Assembly (NCBI GenBank): GCA_963674895.2 | Contig: CAXXCY010000003.1 | Coordinates: forward strand, 1,550,001 to 1,614,000 | Direction: 5' to 3' | Length of the DNA stretch: 64,000 nucleotides | DNA from: CAXXOK01 sp963674895 | Lineage (GTDB): Bacteria; Bacillota; Clostridia; Christensenellales; Aristaeellaceae | Shown: piece by piece, positions 43,060 to 51,513 of the stretch | How positions within the stretch are numbered: the stretch's first letter is position 1 | Layout of the letters: each line of letters opens with the position of its first letter | Notes under the pieces: model-generated | The model's database searches: none | Seen by the model: only the letters and a program-made list of their open reading frames with translations | What the model was told of the DNA's origin: nothing | Translations under genes and position numbers: made by a program

Positions 43060-44064
43060 ATGCAGCAGACATGGGATTTTATTCAGCAGCAAATTTTAGG
43101 GATGGCATGGCTGCAAGCCCTGATCAACGCGGGCCTGGGCGGGCTGGGTTTGCCCGCGGACAACCGCTGGGTGCAGAGCCTTTCCTATTTCATCTTCGAC
43201 GTAATCAAAATCGGGCTTCTGCTGTGCGTGCTGATCTTCATCATCAGCTATATCCAGAGCTTCTTTCCGCCGGAACGCAGCCGCCGGATTCTGGGGCGGT
43301 TCCGCGGATTGTTTGCCAATCTGGTGGCCGCGCTTCTGGGTACGGTGACGCCGTTTTGCTCCTGTTCCTCCATCCCGCTGTTCATCGGCTTTTCCTCGGC
43401 GGGCCTGCCCGTCGGGGTGACGTTTTCGTTCCTGATCTCCTCCCCTATGGTGGACCTCGCGTCGCTGGTTCTGCTGATGAGCATTTTCGGCGCCAAGGTC
43501 GCAATACTCTATGTCGTGTTCGGCCTGGTGATCGCGGTGTTCGGGGGCTGGCTGATCGAGAAGCTGAAAATGGAGGACCAGGTGGAAGGCTTCATCCGCG
43601 GCGTGCACGGCAAGGACGCGGAAATCCCCGCGCTGCGCACGAAGGACCGCCTGCTGTACGCGAAGGAACAGATGGCTGCGACCTTCAAAAAGGTGTTCCC
43701 CTACGTGCTGATCGGCGTGGGCATCGGCGCGGTAATCCACAACTGGATTCCCGAAGCGTGGGTGCACGCGGTGCTCGGCACGGAAAACGCCCTGGGCGTT
43801 CCGCTGGCGACGGTGATCGGCGTTCCGATGTACGCCGATATTTTCGGCACGATCGCCATCGCCAAGCCGCTTCTGCTCAAAGGCGCGCAGCTTGGCACGG
43901 TTTTAAGCTTCATGATGGCGGTCACCACGCTGTCCCTCCCCTCGCTGGTCCTATTGCGCAAGGCGGTCAAGCCCAAGCTGCTCGGTGTGTTCGTCGCCAT
44001 CTGCACGGTCGGGATCATTCTCGTGGGGTACCTCTTCAACGCTATCCAGCCGTTTATCGCTTAG
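43060..44064 (+). CDS. ArsP/DUF318-type permease
   Basis: A 334-residue membrane protein of the permease family pfam03773. It carries the hallmark LLGTVTPFCSCSSIPLFIGF with the Cys pair, then FSFLISSPMVDLASL, and, in the second half, GVPMYADIFGTIAIAKPLL. There are about eight helices, split by a cytosolic loop near residues 170-205. Relatives export trivalent organoarsenicals or are proposed to move copper or zinc. The arsR upstream and thiol protein downstream support metal(loid) efflux; the exact substrate is open. Confidence 0.88.
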   Translation: MQQTWDFIQQQILGMAWLQALINAGLGGLGLPADNRWVQSLSYFIFDVIKIGLLLCVLIFIISYIQSFFPPERSRRILGRFRGLFANLVAALLGTVTPFCSCSSIPLFIGFSSAGLPVGVTFSFLISSPMVDLASLVLLMSIFGAKVAILYVVFGLVIAVFGGWLIEKLKMEDQVEGFIRGVHGKDAEIPALRTKDRLLYAKEQMAATFKKVFPYVLIGVGIGAVIHNWIPEAWVHAVLGTENALGVPLATVIGVPMYADIFGTIAIAKPLLLKGAQLGTVLSFMMAVTTLSLPSLVLLRKAVKPKLLGVFVAICTVGIILVGYLFNAIQPFIA

Positions 44065-44083
44065 AAATGAAAGGATGAAAACT

Positions 44084-44464
44084 ATGGCACTCTTCCACTT
44101 CAAAAAGACACCCGAACCCTGCTGCTCCGGCGGTTATTGTCTCCCGGACGACGGTTGCTGCACCGATACCAACGGCTGCGCCGGCGGCGACTGCTGCGCT
44201 GCGGAAACGGAAAGCGCCGTAAAGGTGCTGGGCGGCGGCTGCAAAAACTGCCACAAGCTTGAGGAAAACGCGCGCGAGGCGCTTAAAAGCCTCGGCATGG
44301 ACGCGCAGGTGGAACTGGTAACCGATCCCGCAGCCATCGCCGCCTCCGGCGTCATGTCGACGCCCGCGCTCATGGTCGACGGCAAGATCGTTTCCACAGG
44401 CCGCGTGCTGACCGCCGAGCAGGCCGCCGAGGCGATCCGGAAGGTGCGCGGTACGAAGGAATAG
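44084..44464 (+). CDS. Thioredoxin-like protein with Cys-rich N-terminus
   Basis: A 126-residue protein. Residues 13-42 are packed with cysteines (CCSGGYCLPDDGCC, GCAGGDCC). The C-terminal 75 residues are a small redox-active thioredoxin-like domain (VKVLGGGCKNCHKLEENARE; STPALMVDGKIVSTGR with the cis-Pro). The GCKNC motif replaces CGPC as in the small redox-active disulfide protein 2 group. The start at 44084 follows AAAGGA. As third gene of the arsR-permease unit it may chaperone or reduce the metal(loid). The Cys-rich arm looks like a metallothionein-like patch. Confidence 0.85.
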   Translation: MALFHFKKTPEPCCSGGYCLPDDGCCTDTNGCAGGDCCAAETESAVKVLGGGCKNCHKLEENAREALKSLGMDAQVELVTDPAAIAASGVMSTPALMVDGKIVSTGRVLTAEQAAEAIRKVRGTKE

Positions 44465-44470
44465 AAACGG

Positions 44471-44516
44471 TAGGGGGTTCACCCCCTGAAATCCCGATAA
44501 GGGCTTCGCCCTTATC
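44471..44516 (+). repeat. Double-hairpin repeat, copy 1 (after thioredoxin-like gene)
   Basis: Seven bases after the stop: AGGGGG-TTCA-CCCCCT, then GATAAGGG-CTTCG-CCCTTATC. A close relative begins ten bases after the pheT stop at 61335. Confidence 0.65.
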
Positions 44517-44522
44517 CCATCA

Positions 44523-44545
44523 AAGACCGCGCATTGCGCGGTCTT
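44523..44545. terminator. Terminator of the arsR-permease-thioredoxin unit
   Basis: AAGACCGCGC, ATT, GCGCGGTCTT, followed by CATGTTGTTTTTC on plus. Confidence 0.7.
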
Positions 44546-44715
44546 CATGTTGTTTTTCATTTCCAGACTGCTTAGAATGCCTGAGATGCGCGAAAGCGAA
44601 GAGGGCAAGCGGCTGAGCTTACACGTTTGCAAGTGATGCCGCTTGCCCTCTGAAGTTGACAACAAGGGAGGCCGTATGGCCGACCAGCGCCCGGAATTCA
44701 CGAAGCAAATGAAGC

Positions 44716-44774
44716 GCGGCCCCGCACAAGCATATTGCCTGTGCGGGGCCGCAGTAGCAGATCAGGTATTTTCA
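44716..44774 (-). repeat. 3' hairpin element, copy B (after amt)
   Basis: On minus, just after the amt stop: GAAAATACCTGATCTGC, then a perfect 13-base stem GCGGCCCCGCACA/TGTGCGGGGCCGC with an 11-base loop. It matches copy A at 31878 in both the single-stranded box and the stem. It may also act as the amt terminator, although no T-run follows. Confidence 0.6.
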
Positions 44775-44787
44775 GCAGTCTGGGGGG

Positions 44788-46572
44788 TTACTCCACATCT
44801 TGCAGAGCATCGTACCCTTCCTCGCCGGTACGCACTTTGATGACATTCTCCACATCGTAGATGAAGATCTTGCCGTCGCCGATGTGGCCAGTGTACAGGG
44901 CGTTCTTCGCCGCTTCGATCACGGTGCGCACGGGGATTTTGCAAACCACGATTTCCACCTGGATCTTGGGCAGGAGGTTGGTTTCCATCTCGACGCCGCG
45001 GTAGTACTCAGGCCGCCCCTTCTGCATGCCGCAGCCGAGAACCTGGGTTACCGTCATACCGGTTACGCCGATGCCGTCCATAGCGGCTTTCAACGCTTCG
45101 AACTTGGACTGCTTGGTGATTATCACAACGTCGGTCATCTTCTTGCCGTCGGCGACTGCGTCGCTGCCCTTCGCCTTGGAAACTACGACAGGCACAGCCT
45201 TTTCCACAGGAACGGCTTCCTTGGGCAGAACCACTTCCTCGCCCAGCGGGATTTCGCCCTGGCTGAGCATCGGCATGAAGTCCGCATAGCTGCTGATCAG
45301 TCCGTGCTCTTCCACGTCCAGACCGCGGATTTCCTCGGTGGCCGATACGCGCAGGCCGACCGTGGCCTTCAGCAATGCGAAGATAATCAGCATGGATACG
45401 GCAACGAATGCGCCGACGGATACGACGCCGATCGCCTGCACACCCAGAAGGTGCCAGCCGCCGCCGTAGAACACGCCGCCGTCCAGCGCGAAGAAGCCGA
45501 CAAGGAGCGTGCCTAAAGCGCCGCAAATGCCGTGTACGGCAACCGCGCCGACCGGATCGTCCACCTTGAGGACCTTGTCGATGAACTCGACGCCGAACAC
45601 GACCGCGAAGCCGGCGATTACGCCGATGAAGAACGCGCCGACGGGGTCAACATATGCGCAGCCAGCGGTAATGGCAACCAGGCCGGCAAGCGCTCCGTTC
45701 AGAGTCATGGATACGTCGGGCTTTTTGTAGCGGAACCAGGTGAAAATCATCACCGTTACCGCTGCAGCCGCCGCCGCAAGGTTGGTGGTCATGAAGATAT
45801 CGCCGATCGCAGTAGCGTTTTCACCGGTGGCCGACAGGGTGGAGCCGGGGTTGAAACCGAACCAGCCGAACCAGAGGATGAACACGCCCAGCGCGCCGAG
45901 GGTCAGGCTGTGGCCGGGGATCGCCTTGGATTTCCCGTCCTTGCCGTACTTGCCGATGCGGGGGCCGAGCATCGCCGCGCCCACGAAGGCAGCCACGCCG
46001 CCGACCATGTGCACAGCCGTGGACCCTGCGAAGTCGTGGAAGCCAAGCGAGCTCAGCCAGCCGCCGCCCCAGATCCAGTGGCCTGTGATCGGATAGATGA
46101 ACGCCGAGATCAGTGCAGAATAGATACAATAGCTGATGAATTTGGTTCTCTCTGCCATGGCGCCGCTGACGATGGTGGCGGCTGTCGCACAGAACACGCC
46201 TTCAAACATCACGAATGTGAACAGCCCAATGTTGTCGGGATGGAACATTTCGCCGGAAATCAGCAGCTTTGCGCTGCCGATCAGGCCGCCTACGGTATCG
46301 CCGAACATGATCGAGAAACCGATGATCCAGAACACGACGGAACCGATGGCGAAGTCCATGAGGTTCTTCATGATGATGTTACCGGCGTTTTTCGCACGGG
46401 TAAAGCCGGTTTCCACCATGGCGAAGCCCGCCTGCATGAAGAATACCAGCCCGGTGGCCAGCAGCGTCCATACGGAGTCAACCGATGAGATCATGGATGT
46501 GATATCCACCGTCGCCACCGCTTGGGCCACGTCTGTTGCTACATCCGTAGCCAATGTTGCTAACAAATGCAT
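44788..46572 (-). CDS. amt: Ammonium transporter with fused P-II domain
   Basis: A 594-residue fusion. Residues about 20-430 are an Amt channel with about 11 helices (FVMFEGVFCATAATIVSGAM; GFHDFAGSTAVHMVGG; FGWFGFNPGSTL). A charged and Val/Pro-rich linker (about 430-479) leads to a full P-II domain (480-594). The P-II part has the T-loop region KGRPEYYRGVEMETNLLPK and the B-loop YTGHIGDGKIF, so ATP and 2-oxoglutarate binding look intact. Normally a separate GlnK plugs Amt; here the gate is covalently attached. It lies after glnN on the same strand. Confidence 0.95.
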   Translation of the reverse strand: MHLLATLATDVATDVAQAVATVDITSMISSVDSVWTLLATGLVFFMQAGFAMVETGFTRAKNAGNIIMKNLMDFAIGSVVFWIIGFSIMFGDTVGGLIGSAKLLISGEMFHPDNIGLFTFVMFEGVFCATAATIVSGAMAERTKFISYCIYSALISAFIYPITGHWIWGGGWLSSLGFHDFAGSTAVHMVGGVAAFVGAAMLGPRIGKYGKDGKSKAIPGHSLTLGALGVFILWFGWFGFNPGSTLSATGENATAIGDIFMTTNLAAAAAAVTVMIFTWFRYKKPDVSMTLNGALAGLVAITAGCAYVDPVGAFFIGVIAGFAVVFGVEFIDKVLKVDDPVGAVAVHGICGALGTLLVGFFALDGGVFYGGGWHLLGVQAIGVVSVGAFVAVSMLIIFALLKATVGLRVSATEEIRGLDVEEHGLISSYADFMPMLSQGEIPLGEEVVLPKEAVPVEKAVPVVVSKAKGSDAVADGKKMTDVVIITKQSKFEALKAAMDGIGVTGMTVTQVLGCGMQKGRPEYYRGVEMETNLLPKIQVEIVVCKIPVRTVIEAAKNALYTGHIGDGKIFIYDVENVIKVRTGEEGYDALQDVE

Positions 46573-46605
46573 TGTCTCTCCTCCTCAAATTTCAATATAA
46601 AAAAC

Positions 46606-46681
46606 CAAGCCTTTCATGCGCTCGTCTTTGAGCGATGATTTCCGGTGTAGGCATGCCCACAGCCGAACGCATGATGGCTTG
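46606..46681. other. Branched, terminator-like structure between glnN and amt
   Basis: Outer arms CAAGCC..TCATGCG (46606-46620) and CGCATGATGGCTTG (46668-46681) pair over about 13 bases. Inside are a GCTC/GAGC hairpin (46620-46633) and a longer CGG-TGTGG/CTACA-CCG hairpin (about 46642-46665), giving a three-way junction. An A-run precedes and TTTTTT follows the outer stem, so it could terminate in either direction. It would lower amt relative to glnN, or it could be a regulated attenuator. Confidence 0.55.
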
Positions 46682-46753
46682 TTTTTTATCGGGGTAAGAG
46701 CCGGTCACATCCTCGTGTGGCTCTTGCGGACGTCGTCCGCGGGTTTCTTAGTT

Positions 46754-48841
46754 TTAGTAGAACAGGATATCCTGATAGGTGGGCATCGGCCAGTATTTCT
46801 TGGCGACGATCACTTCCAGCGCGTCTCCGTATTTGCGCACGTCGTTCATCGCCGCGATGATGGTGTTGTGGGAGTAGGCCGCCTGCTCCAGCACGTCTTT
46901 TCCGCCGTCCTGGCCTGCGATCGCCTTGTCCAGCACCTCGATGGCTTTGGACAGCGAGGCCATCTCGGCGCCAAGCTTCTCCAGCAGCGCGGTTTCGGCG
47001 TCCAGAGGTATGGATGACGCAACGCTCTTTTTGGCTCCGGCCTCCAGCGCGATTTCCTTGCTGTAGGTAAGCGCCGCCGGCAGGATCAGGGTGTGGGCCA
47101 TATTGGACATGCACATCGCTTCGATGTTGATGACTTTGATGTACTTCTCCAGGCGGATCTCGTAGCGGCTGTGGACTTCGGTATGGGAGAAAATGCCGTG
47201 CTTTTTGAGGAGCGCAACGTTTTTCTCGGCGATATAGTAGGGCGCGGCGTCGACGGTGGATTTCAGGTTCAGCAGCCCGCGCTTCTCGGCTTCCACAACC
47301 CAGGAAGGATCGTAGTTATTGCCGTTGAAGATGATTCGCTTGTGCTCTTTGAACACGCGGCGGATGAGGCTGTTGAGCGCGGCCGTGAAGTCCGTGGCCT
47401 TTTCCAGCTCATCGGCGAACAGGCAGAGGCTTTCGGCGATGGCGGTGGTCAGGTTGGTGTTGGGGCCCGAGATGGACTGCGAGGAGCCCAGGCTCCGGAA
47501 CTCGAACTTGTTGCCGGTGAAAGCAAACGGCGAGGTGCGGTTGCGGTCCGTGTTGTCCTTGGGGAACGCGGGGAGCACATCGACGCCCAGCAGCATGCTT
47601 TCGCGCTTTTTGCCGTTGTATGCGCTCTCGCTGACGATGGATTCGATCACGGCGGTCAGCTCGTCGCCCAGGAACACGCTGATGATGGCCGGCGGGGCCT
47701 CGTTGGCGCCCAGACGGTGGTCGTTGCCCGCGAACGCGATGGACACGCGCAGCAGATCCTGATAATTATCCACGGCCTGGATGATCGCGGCGAGGAACAG
47801 CAGGAACTGCGCATTCTCGTTGGGGGTGTCGCCGGGATCCAGCAGGTTCATGCCGGTATCTGTGGACAGGGAGTAGTTATTGTGCTTGCCCGAGCCGTTG
47901 ATGCCCGCGAAAGGCTTCTCATGCAGCAGGCAGGTGAGGCCGTGCTTGTCCGCAACGCGCTTCATGACTTCCATGGCGAGCTGGTTATGGTCGGCCACCA
48001 CGTTCACGGTGGCGAATACCGGCGCCATCTCATGCTGCGCGGGAGCCACTTCGTTATGCTCGGTCTTGGAGTACACGCCCAGCTTCCAGAGCTCCTCGTT
48101 CAGCTCTTTCATGAACGCGGAAACGCGGGAGCGGATGGCGCCGAAGTAATGATCCTCCAGCTCCTGGCCCTTGGACGGCGCGGCGCCGAACAGCGTGCGG
48201 CCGGTGGTAATCAGGTCGGGACGCTTTTTGAAGTCCGCTTTATCGATCAGGAAGTATTCCTGCTCGGGGCCCGCCGTGGGGAATACACGCTTTACATCTT
48301 CGTTGCCAAAGAATTTAAGCACCCGCAGAGCCTGCTTGTTGAGGGCCTGCATGGCGCGCAGCAGGGGCGTTTTCTTATCCAGCGCTTCGCCGCCGTAGCT
48401 GCAAAACGCGGTGGGGATGCACAGGCTTCCGTCTTTGATGAACGCAAAGCTGGTGGGGTCCCAGGCGGTATAGCCGCGGGCTTCGAACGTGGCGCGAATG
48501 CCGCCGCTGGGGAAGGAGCTCGCGTCCGGCTCGCCCTGCACCAATTCCTTGCCGGAGAACTCCAGCAGTACGCTGCCGTCTCCCCTGGGCTTGATAAAGG
48601 AGTCATGCTTTTCTGCGGTGATGCCGGTCATCGGCTGGAACCAATGTGTGTAATGGGTGGCGCCCAGTTCCAGCGCCCAATCCTTCATCGCGTTGGCAAC
48701 GACGCCCGCAATTTCCGGGTCAAGCGTCTGCCCGCCCTCGATTGTGCGTTTGAGCGCTTTGTAGGTTTCTTTGGGGAGACGTTTCTGCATAACGGCGTCA
48801 TTGAATACGCATTCCCCAAACCGCTCGCATGAATTCATCAC
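46754..48841 (-). CDS. glnN: Type III glutamine synthetase
   Basis: Large-subunit (695-residue) glutamine synthetase of the GSIII class, forming glutamine from glutamate, ammonia and ATP. GSIII signatures are THWFQPMTGITAEKHDSF near the N-terminus, CSYGGEALDKKTPLLR, AGPEQEYFLID (metal Glu), HNEVAPAQHEMAPVFATVN, and GINGSGKHNNYSL. The start is GTG 48841 or ATG 48838; AGGAGG lies about nine bases before the GTG. It heads a nitrogen unit with the Amt/P-II gene and has a strong promoter 110 bases upstream. Confidence 0.95.
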   Translation of the reverse strand: MMNSCERFGECVFNDAVMQKRLPKETYKALKRTIEGGQTLDPEIAGVVANAMKDWALELGATHYTHWFQPMTGITAEKHDSFIKPRGDGSVLLEFSGKELVQGEPDASSFPSGGIRATFEARGYTAWDPTSFAFIKDGSLCIPTAFCSYGGEALDKKTPLLRAMQALNKQALRVLKFFGNEDVKRVFPTAGPEQEYFLIDKADFKKRPDLITTGRTLFGAAPSKGQELEDHYFGAIRSRVSAFMKELNEELWKLGVYSKTEHNEVAPAQHEMAPVFATVNVVADHNQLAMEVMKRVADKHGLTCLLHEKPFAGINGSGKHNNYSLSTDTGMNLLDPGDTPNENAQFLLFLAAIIQAVDNYQDLLRVSIAFAGNDHRLGANEAPPAIISVFLGDELTAVIESIVSESAYNGKKRESMLLGVDVLPAFPKDNTDRNRTSPFAFTGNKFEFRSLGSSQSISGPNTNLTTAIAESLCLFADELEKATDFTAALNSLIRRVFKEHKRIIFNGNNYDPSWVVEAEKRGLLNLKSTVDAAPYYIAEKNVALLKKHGIFSHTEVHSRYEIRLEKYIKVINIEAMCMSNMAHTLILPAALTYSKEIALEAGAKKSVASSIPLDAETALLEKLGAEMASLSKAIEVLDKAIAGQDGGKDVLEQAAYSHNTIIAAMNDVRKYGDALEVIVAKKYWPMPTYQDILFY

Positions 48842-48952
48842 GTACCACTACCTCCTGCTATGATGGATTGCAGCCTGCGCTGCATAGAATAAACAAAAAC
48901 GACACCTGCGGATATCACAAATAATCCCCAGCGCCGTTGCTGTATATTGCGG

Positions 48953-48981
48953 AGTATACATTACCAGTGTACGGGTGTCAA
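48953..48981 (-). promoter_or_regulatory. Promoter of glnN-amt
   Basis: On minus TTGACA (48976-48981), 17 bases, TATACT (48953-48958). The roughly 110-base leader contains a small TGCAGC-GCAG-GCTGCA hairpin; no known glutamine riboswitch is recognised. Confidence 0.8.
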
Positions 48982-49036
48982 GTATGGAGGATGTTCTTTG
49001 CTTGTACTTTAATGTCTCAAACTGGCCGGCGGTCTG

Positions 49037-50608
49037 TCAGGGCGCGGGCGATACCAGCGGAAGGTTGATGTAAGGCAGGAACAAAAGCCCGCCCTTGACG
49101 ACCGCCTGGGAAATGAGCGCGTCCTGCTCCTCCTGCGTCATATCCTGCAGTGCAGCCGCCTGCGTTTGATCAAACGCTTCGGGCGTCCAGTTGGCGGTCG
49201 TGGTTCCCTGAAGCTCCACCGTGATCTCCTGCGCCATGTCCTCTCCGGACAGCGTCAGCTTCATGGAAACATCTGTCGGGGCGTTTTTCGCGGCAAGGCT
49301 CGCGAAGCTCGCGTCCAGCGCGATATCGGTCCTGGATATGGCGGCGTACTGCGACGCTTCCTGCGCGTCCGGCGTCTCCACGGGCGCTATGGAAAGCTTC
49401 AGGCTTTGGTTCAAGGTCTCGTATCCGTTCAGGTCCTTGGTTGTCACGGACTGCGTGCTCAGATCGAACGCCGCGTGTACGGACTGCGGTTTTACGCCGT
49501 CCACCTCCGCGCCTTGCGTTGCGACCGTGCCCTGGTATACGGTGGAGCCGGTCATCGTTTCATAGGTGCGGTAGGCGATCTCCGCGGAGCCGCTTTCGCC
49601 GGCGATGCTCAGGGTATTGTCAAAGGGCATATCTTCCCCGCCCTGCTTGCGGGTGTACGTCAGCGTCATCGCGCCGCTTACACTGTCATACAGCGGCATG
49701 GTCACGGAGAGCTCCACCGTATCGCCCAGCAGGCTGATCACGCGGCGGATGATCAGGTCGTCCGCCAGGGGAAGCTCGTCCACGGTATAGAAGTAGTAAG
49801 GCTGCAGCGAAGGCTCCAGGAACTGGTCGGACTGCGCCTTGGGCATCAGGGACTGCAGGTCGGCAAGAAGCGTTTCGTCGTTCATCAGGTCGATCAGCAA
49901 TTGCTTAAGCTGGGACTTGACGGCGGCGGGAGGCAGGCGGTACGCGATCTCCATCACGGATGTGCCGTCGTCCAGGGTGTCCATCCGCACGGTATCGCGG
50001 TATCCCTCCAGCCAGAAATCGATCTTGGTCGTATACTGTTCCAGGCTCCCGGATATGCCGTCCGTATTCCCGCCGATCAGATAGACCGCCATATTGGTGA
50101 AAAAGGACGTCGTGCCCGACATCAGCCCGCCAGACTGCAGCATCTGCGCCGCGGCGGGAAGAACATCCGCCGCGCCGATTTTGCCGAGCACCGAGGGAAG
50201 CAGCTGGTCGCCGAGCAGGTACCAGCCGTCGTCAAGCAGCGAGCTTTGCAGGTATATCATGCCGTCCTGCACGGATATCTCCGCGCTCCCCTGCTGGTAA
50301 TCGCTCACGTCCAGCGTCAGCGTCAGGCGCGTTTCGCCCGGCACGCCCGTTTCTGCGTCGCCGCTCAACTTGATATACGTCCAGTTCATCACCAGCGGCT
50401 TGACGGTGGTGAAGGCGTCGTTCTCGCGCCCTTCCACGGCGGCGGCGTTCAGCGTCAGCGTGCCGATAAACCCGCTGCCGGCATTCAATTGCTTCATCAG
50501 CTTTTCGGACATCGTATAGGAGATATCGTCCGCGTCCTGCGCCGCGGCGCCTGCGCAAAGCATCAGCATAAGCCCCAGGGATACGATGCGGATCATCATT
50601 CGTTTCAT
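49037..50608 (-). CDS. Secreted protein of unknown function (paralogue 1)
   Basis: A 523-residue exported protein with a signal peptide of about 23 residues (MKRMMIRIVSLGLMLMLCAG, cut near AAA-QD) and no sorting motif. The body is rich in Thr/Ser/Leu and beta-strand patterns (DGMIYLQSSLLDDGWYLLGD; TLDDGTSVMEIAYRLP), somewhat like large lipoproteins that bind lipids or the wall. It ends MTQEEQDALISQAVVKGGLL. It resembles the protein at 51514-53159 in size, order of motifs and C-terminal MTxEE segment. GGAGGG precedes the start. I do not recognise the family. Confidence 0.65.
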   Translation of the reverse strand: MKRMMIRIVSLGLMLMLCAGAAAQDADDISYTMSEKLMKQLNAGSGFIGTLTLNAAAVEGRENDAFTTVKPLVMNWTYIKLSGDAETGVPGETRLTLTLDVSDYQQGSAEISVQDGMIYLQSSLLDDGWYLLGDQLLPSVLGKIGAADVLPAAAQMLQSGGLMSGTTSFFTNMAVYLIGGNTDGISGSLEQYTTKIDFWLEGYRDTVRMDTLDDGTSVMEIAYRLPPAAVKSQLKQLLIDLMNDETLLADLQSLMPKAQSDQFLEPSLQPYYFYTVDELPLADDLIIRRVISLLGDTVELSVTMPLYDSVSGAMTLTYTRKQGGEDMPFDNTLSIAGESGSAEIAYRTYETMTGSTVYQGTVATQGAEVDGVKPQSVHAAFDLSTQSVTTKDLNGYETLNQSLKLSIAPVETPDAQEASQYAAISRTDIALDASFASLAAKNAPTDVSMKLTLSGEDMAQEITVELQGTTTANWTPEAFDQTQAAALQDMTQEEQDALISQAVVKGGLLFLPYINLPLVSPAP

Positions 50609-50684
50609 GCAATACCCTCCTTCAAGCCGTTGCCAAAGTTTCGATGGTTGCTTAATCGTTTGTTATCGGAATCAGTTATTCAGC

Positions 50685-51377
50685 CTATCCGTTGAGATCG
50701 CATCCCAGAAAAGGCCTCCCGCTGTTTTCACACGCAGCCAGCACGGAGAACGAGCCGGCAGCCGGGTCCAGCACCAGATCGCCGGGGTTGCTCACCGCCT
50801 CGATCAGCGCCGCCTGCAGGCCGACGGGCTTGGGGTGCACGCCGCCCTCCGCCTGCGCCTTTTCCTCCCATACGTCGGGGATGTTGTGCGCCTTCCATAC
50901 GCCCTTGGCCCGCCGCGGCGGGCGCTGCAGCACCACCAGGTATTCGCAGGTCCTCCGGGTCCGGTATCCCATGCCCATTCGGCGCTTGTACCAGGTGATC
51001 ATATCCACGGTCCCCAGCGCCGTATCCTTGAGCCATGGCGTAAATCCCGTGCAGACATGGAACTTGTCCATCCACAGGAACAGATGCCCGCCGTCGATCA
51101 GCACCCGGTCGATCTCCCGGATAAACTGACGGATGGCGTCCTCCGGCATCTGCTGCAGGGAGCAGCGCGCCTTGCCGCGGCCCTCTCCCTCGTTGCCGTA
51201 GTGAAGCTTATCCAGTATCCCGCGGTACTGCGGATCAAAAAACGCGGCGGTCACGCAGCGGCCGGGCAGCATCCGCATCATCGCAACGCCGTCCATCTTC
51301 TGCCTTGCGTTGAGCGTAAGGCCCGCCGGGAGATCAAACGCTTCGGAGGGCACGTCGCGCACCGAAGAGTAGACCAT
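50685..51377 (-). CDS. Orphan site-specific DNA methyltransferase (DPQY type)
   Basis: A 230-residue amino-methyltransferase (adenine-N6 or cytosine-N4). The catalytic motif is FFDPQYRGILDKLHYG (Asp48-Pro-Gln-Tyr51 in place of DPPY). The region GGHLFLWMDKFHV follows, then the SAM-binding motif LVLDPAAGSFSVLAACE near the C-terminus, which is the beta-class order. No restriction enzyme gene is nearby, so it is a solitary methylase. The start is uncertain: ATG 51377 lacks a good SD and the frame is open to a TTG at 51455. It lies between two secreted-protein genes. Confidence 0.85.
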   Translation of the reverse strand: MVYSSVRDVPSEAFDLPAGLTLNARQKMDGVAMMRMLPGRCVTAAFFDPQYRGILDKLHYGNEGEGRGKARCSLQQMPEDAIRQFIREIDRVLIDGGHLFLWMDKFHVCTGFTPWLKDTALGTVDMITWYKRRMGMGYRTRRTCEYLVVLQRPPRRAKGVWKAHNIPDVWEEKAQAEGGVHPKPVGLQAALIEAVSNPGDLVLDPAAGSFSVLAACENSGRPFLGCDLNG

Positions 51378-51513
51378 GCGCGTACGCCGCGCGGCGTTCG
51401 TCCGTCCCGTTTCGCCCGTCCCGCCCAAACCCGCATCCACTCCCCGGTTTCCCAATACCGCTTATGGTGGGATTCTACTCCATTTTTGTCCGATTGTCCA
51501 TCGGTGCAAACCG

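Larger units (their letters stand above)
44517..44787. other. Hairpin-rich intergenic region, thioredoxin-like / amt
   Basis: No gene is supported. Besides the terminator at 44523 and copy B at 44716, a perfect 13-base inverted repeat (GAGGGCAAGCGGC at 44601-44613, GCCGCTTGCCCTC at 44638-44650) encloses a 24-base loop. The role of that large stem is unknown. Confidence 0.5.

Noticed and set aside
44643..44840. A 65-codon plus-strand frame between the thioredoxin-like gene and amt
   Set aside because: Runs through hairpins and into the antisense of amt; no conserved motif.
47093..48832. A 579-codon plus-strand open frame opposite glnN
   Set aside because: Mirror frame of a clear GSIII gene.
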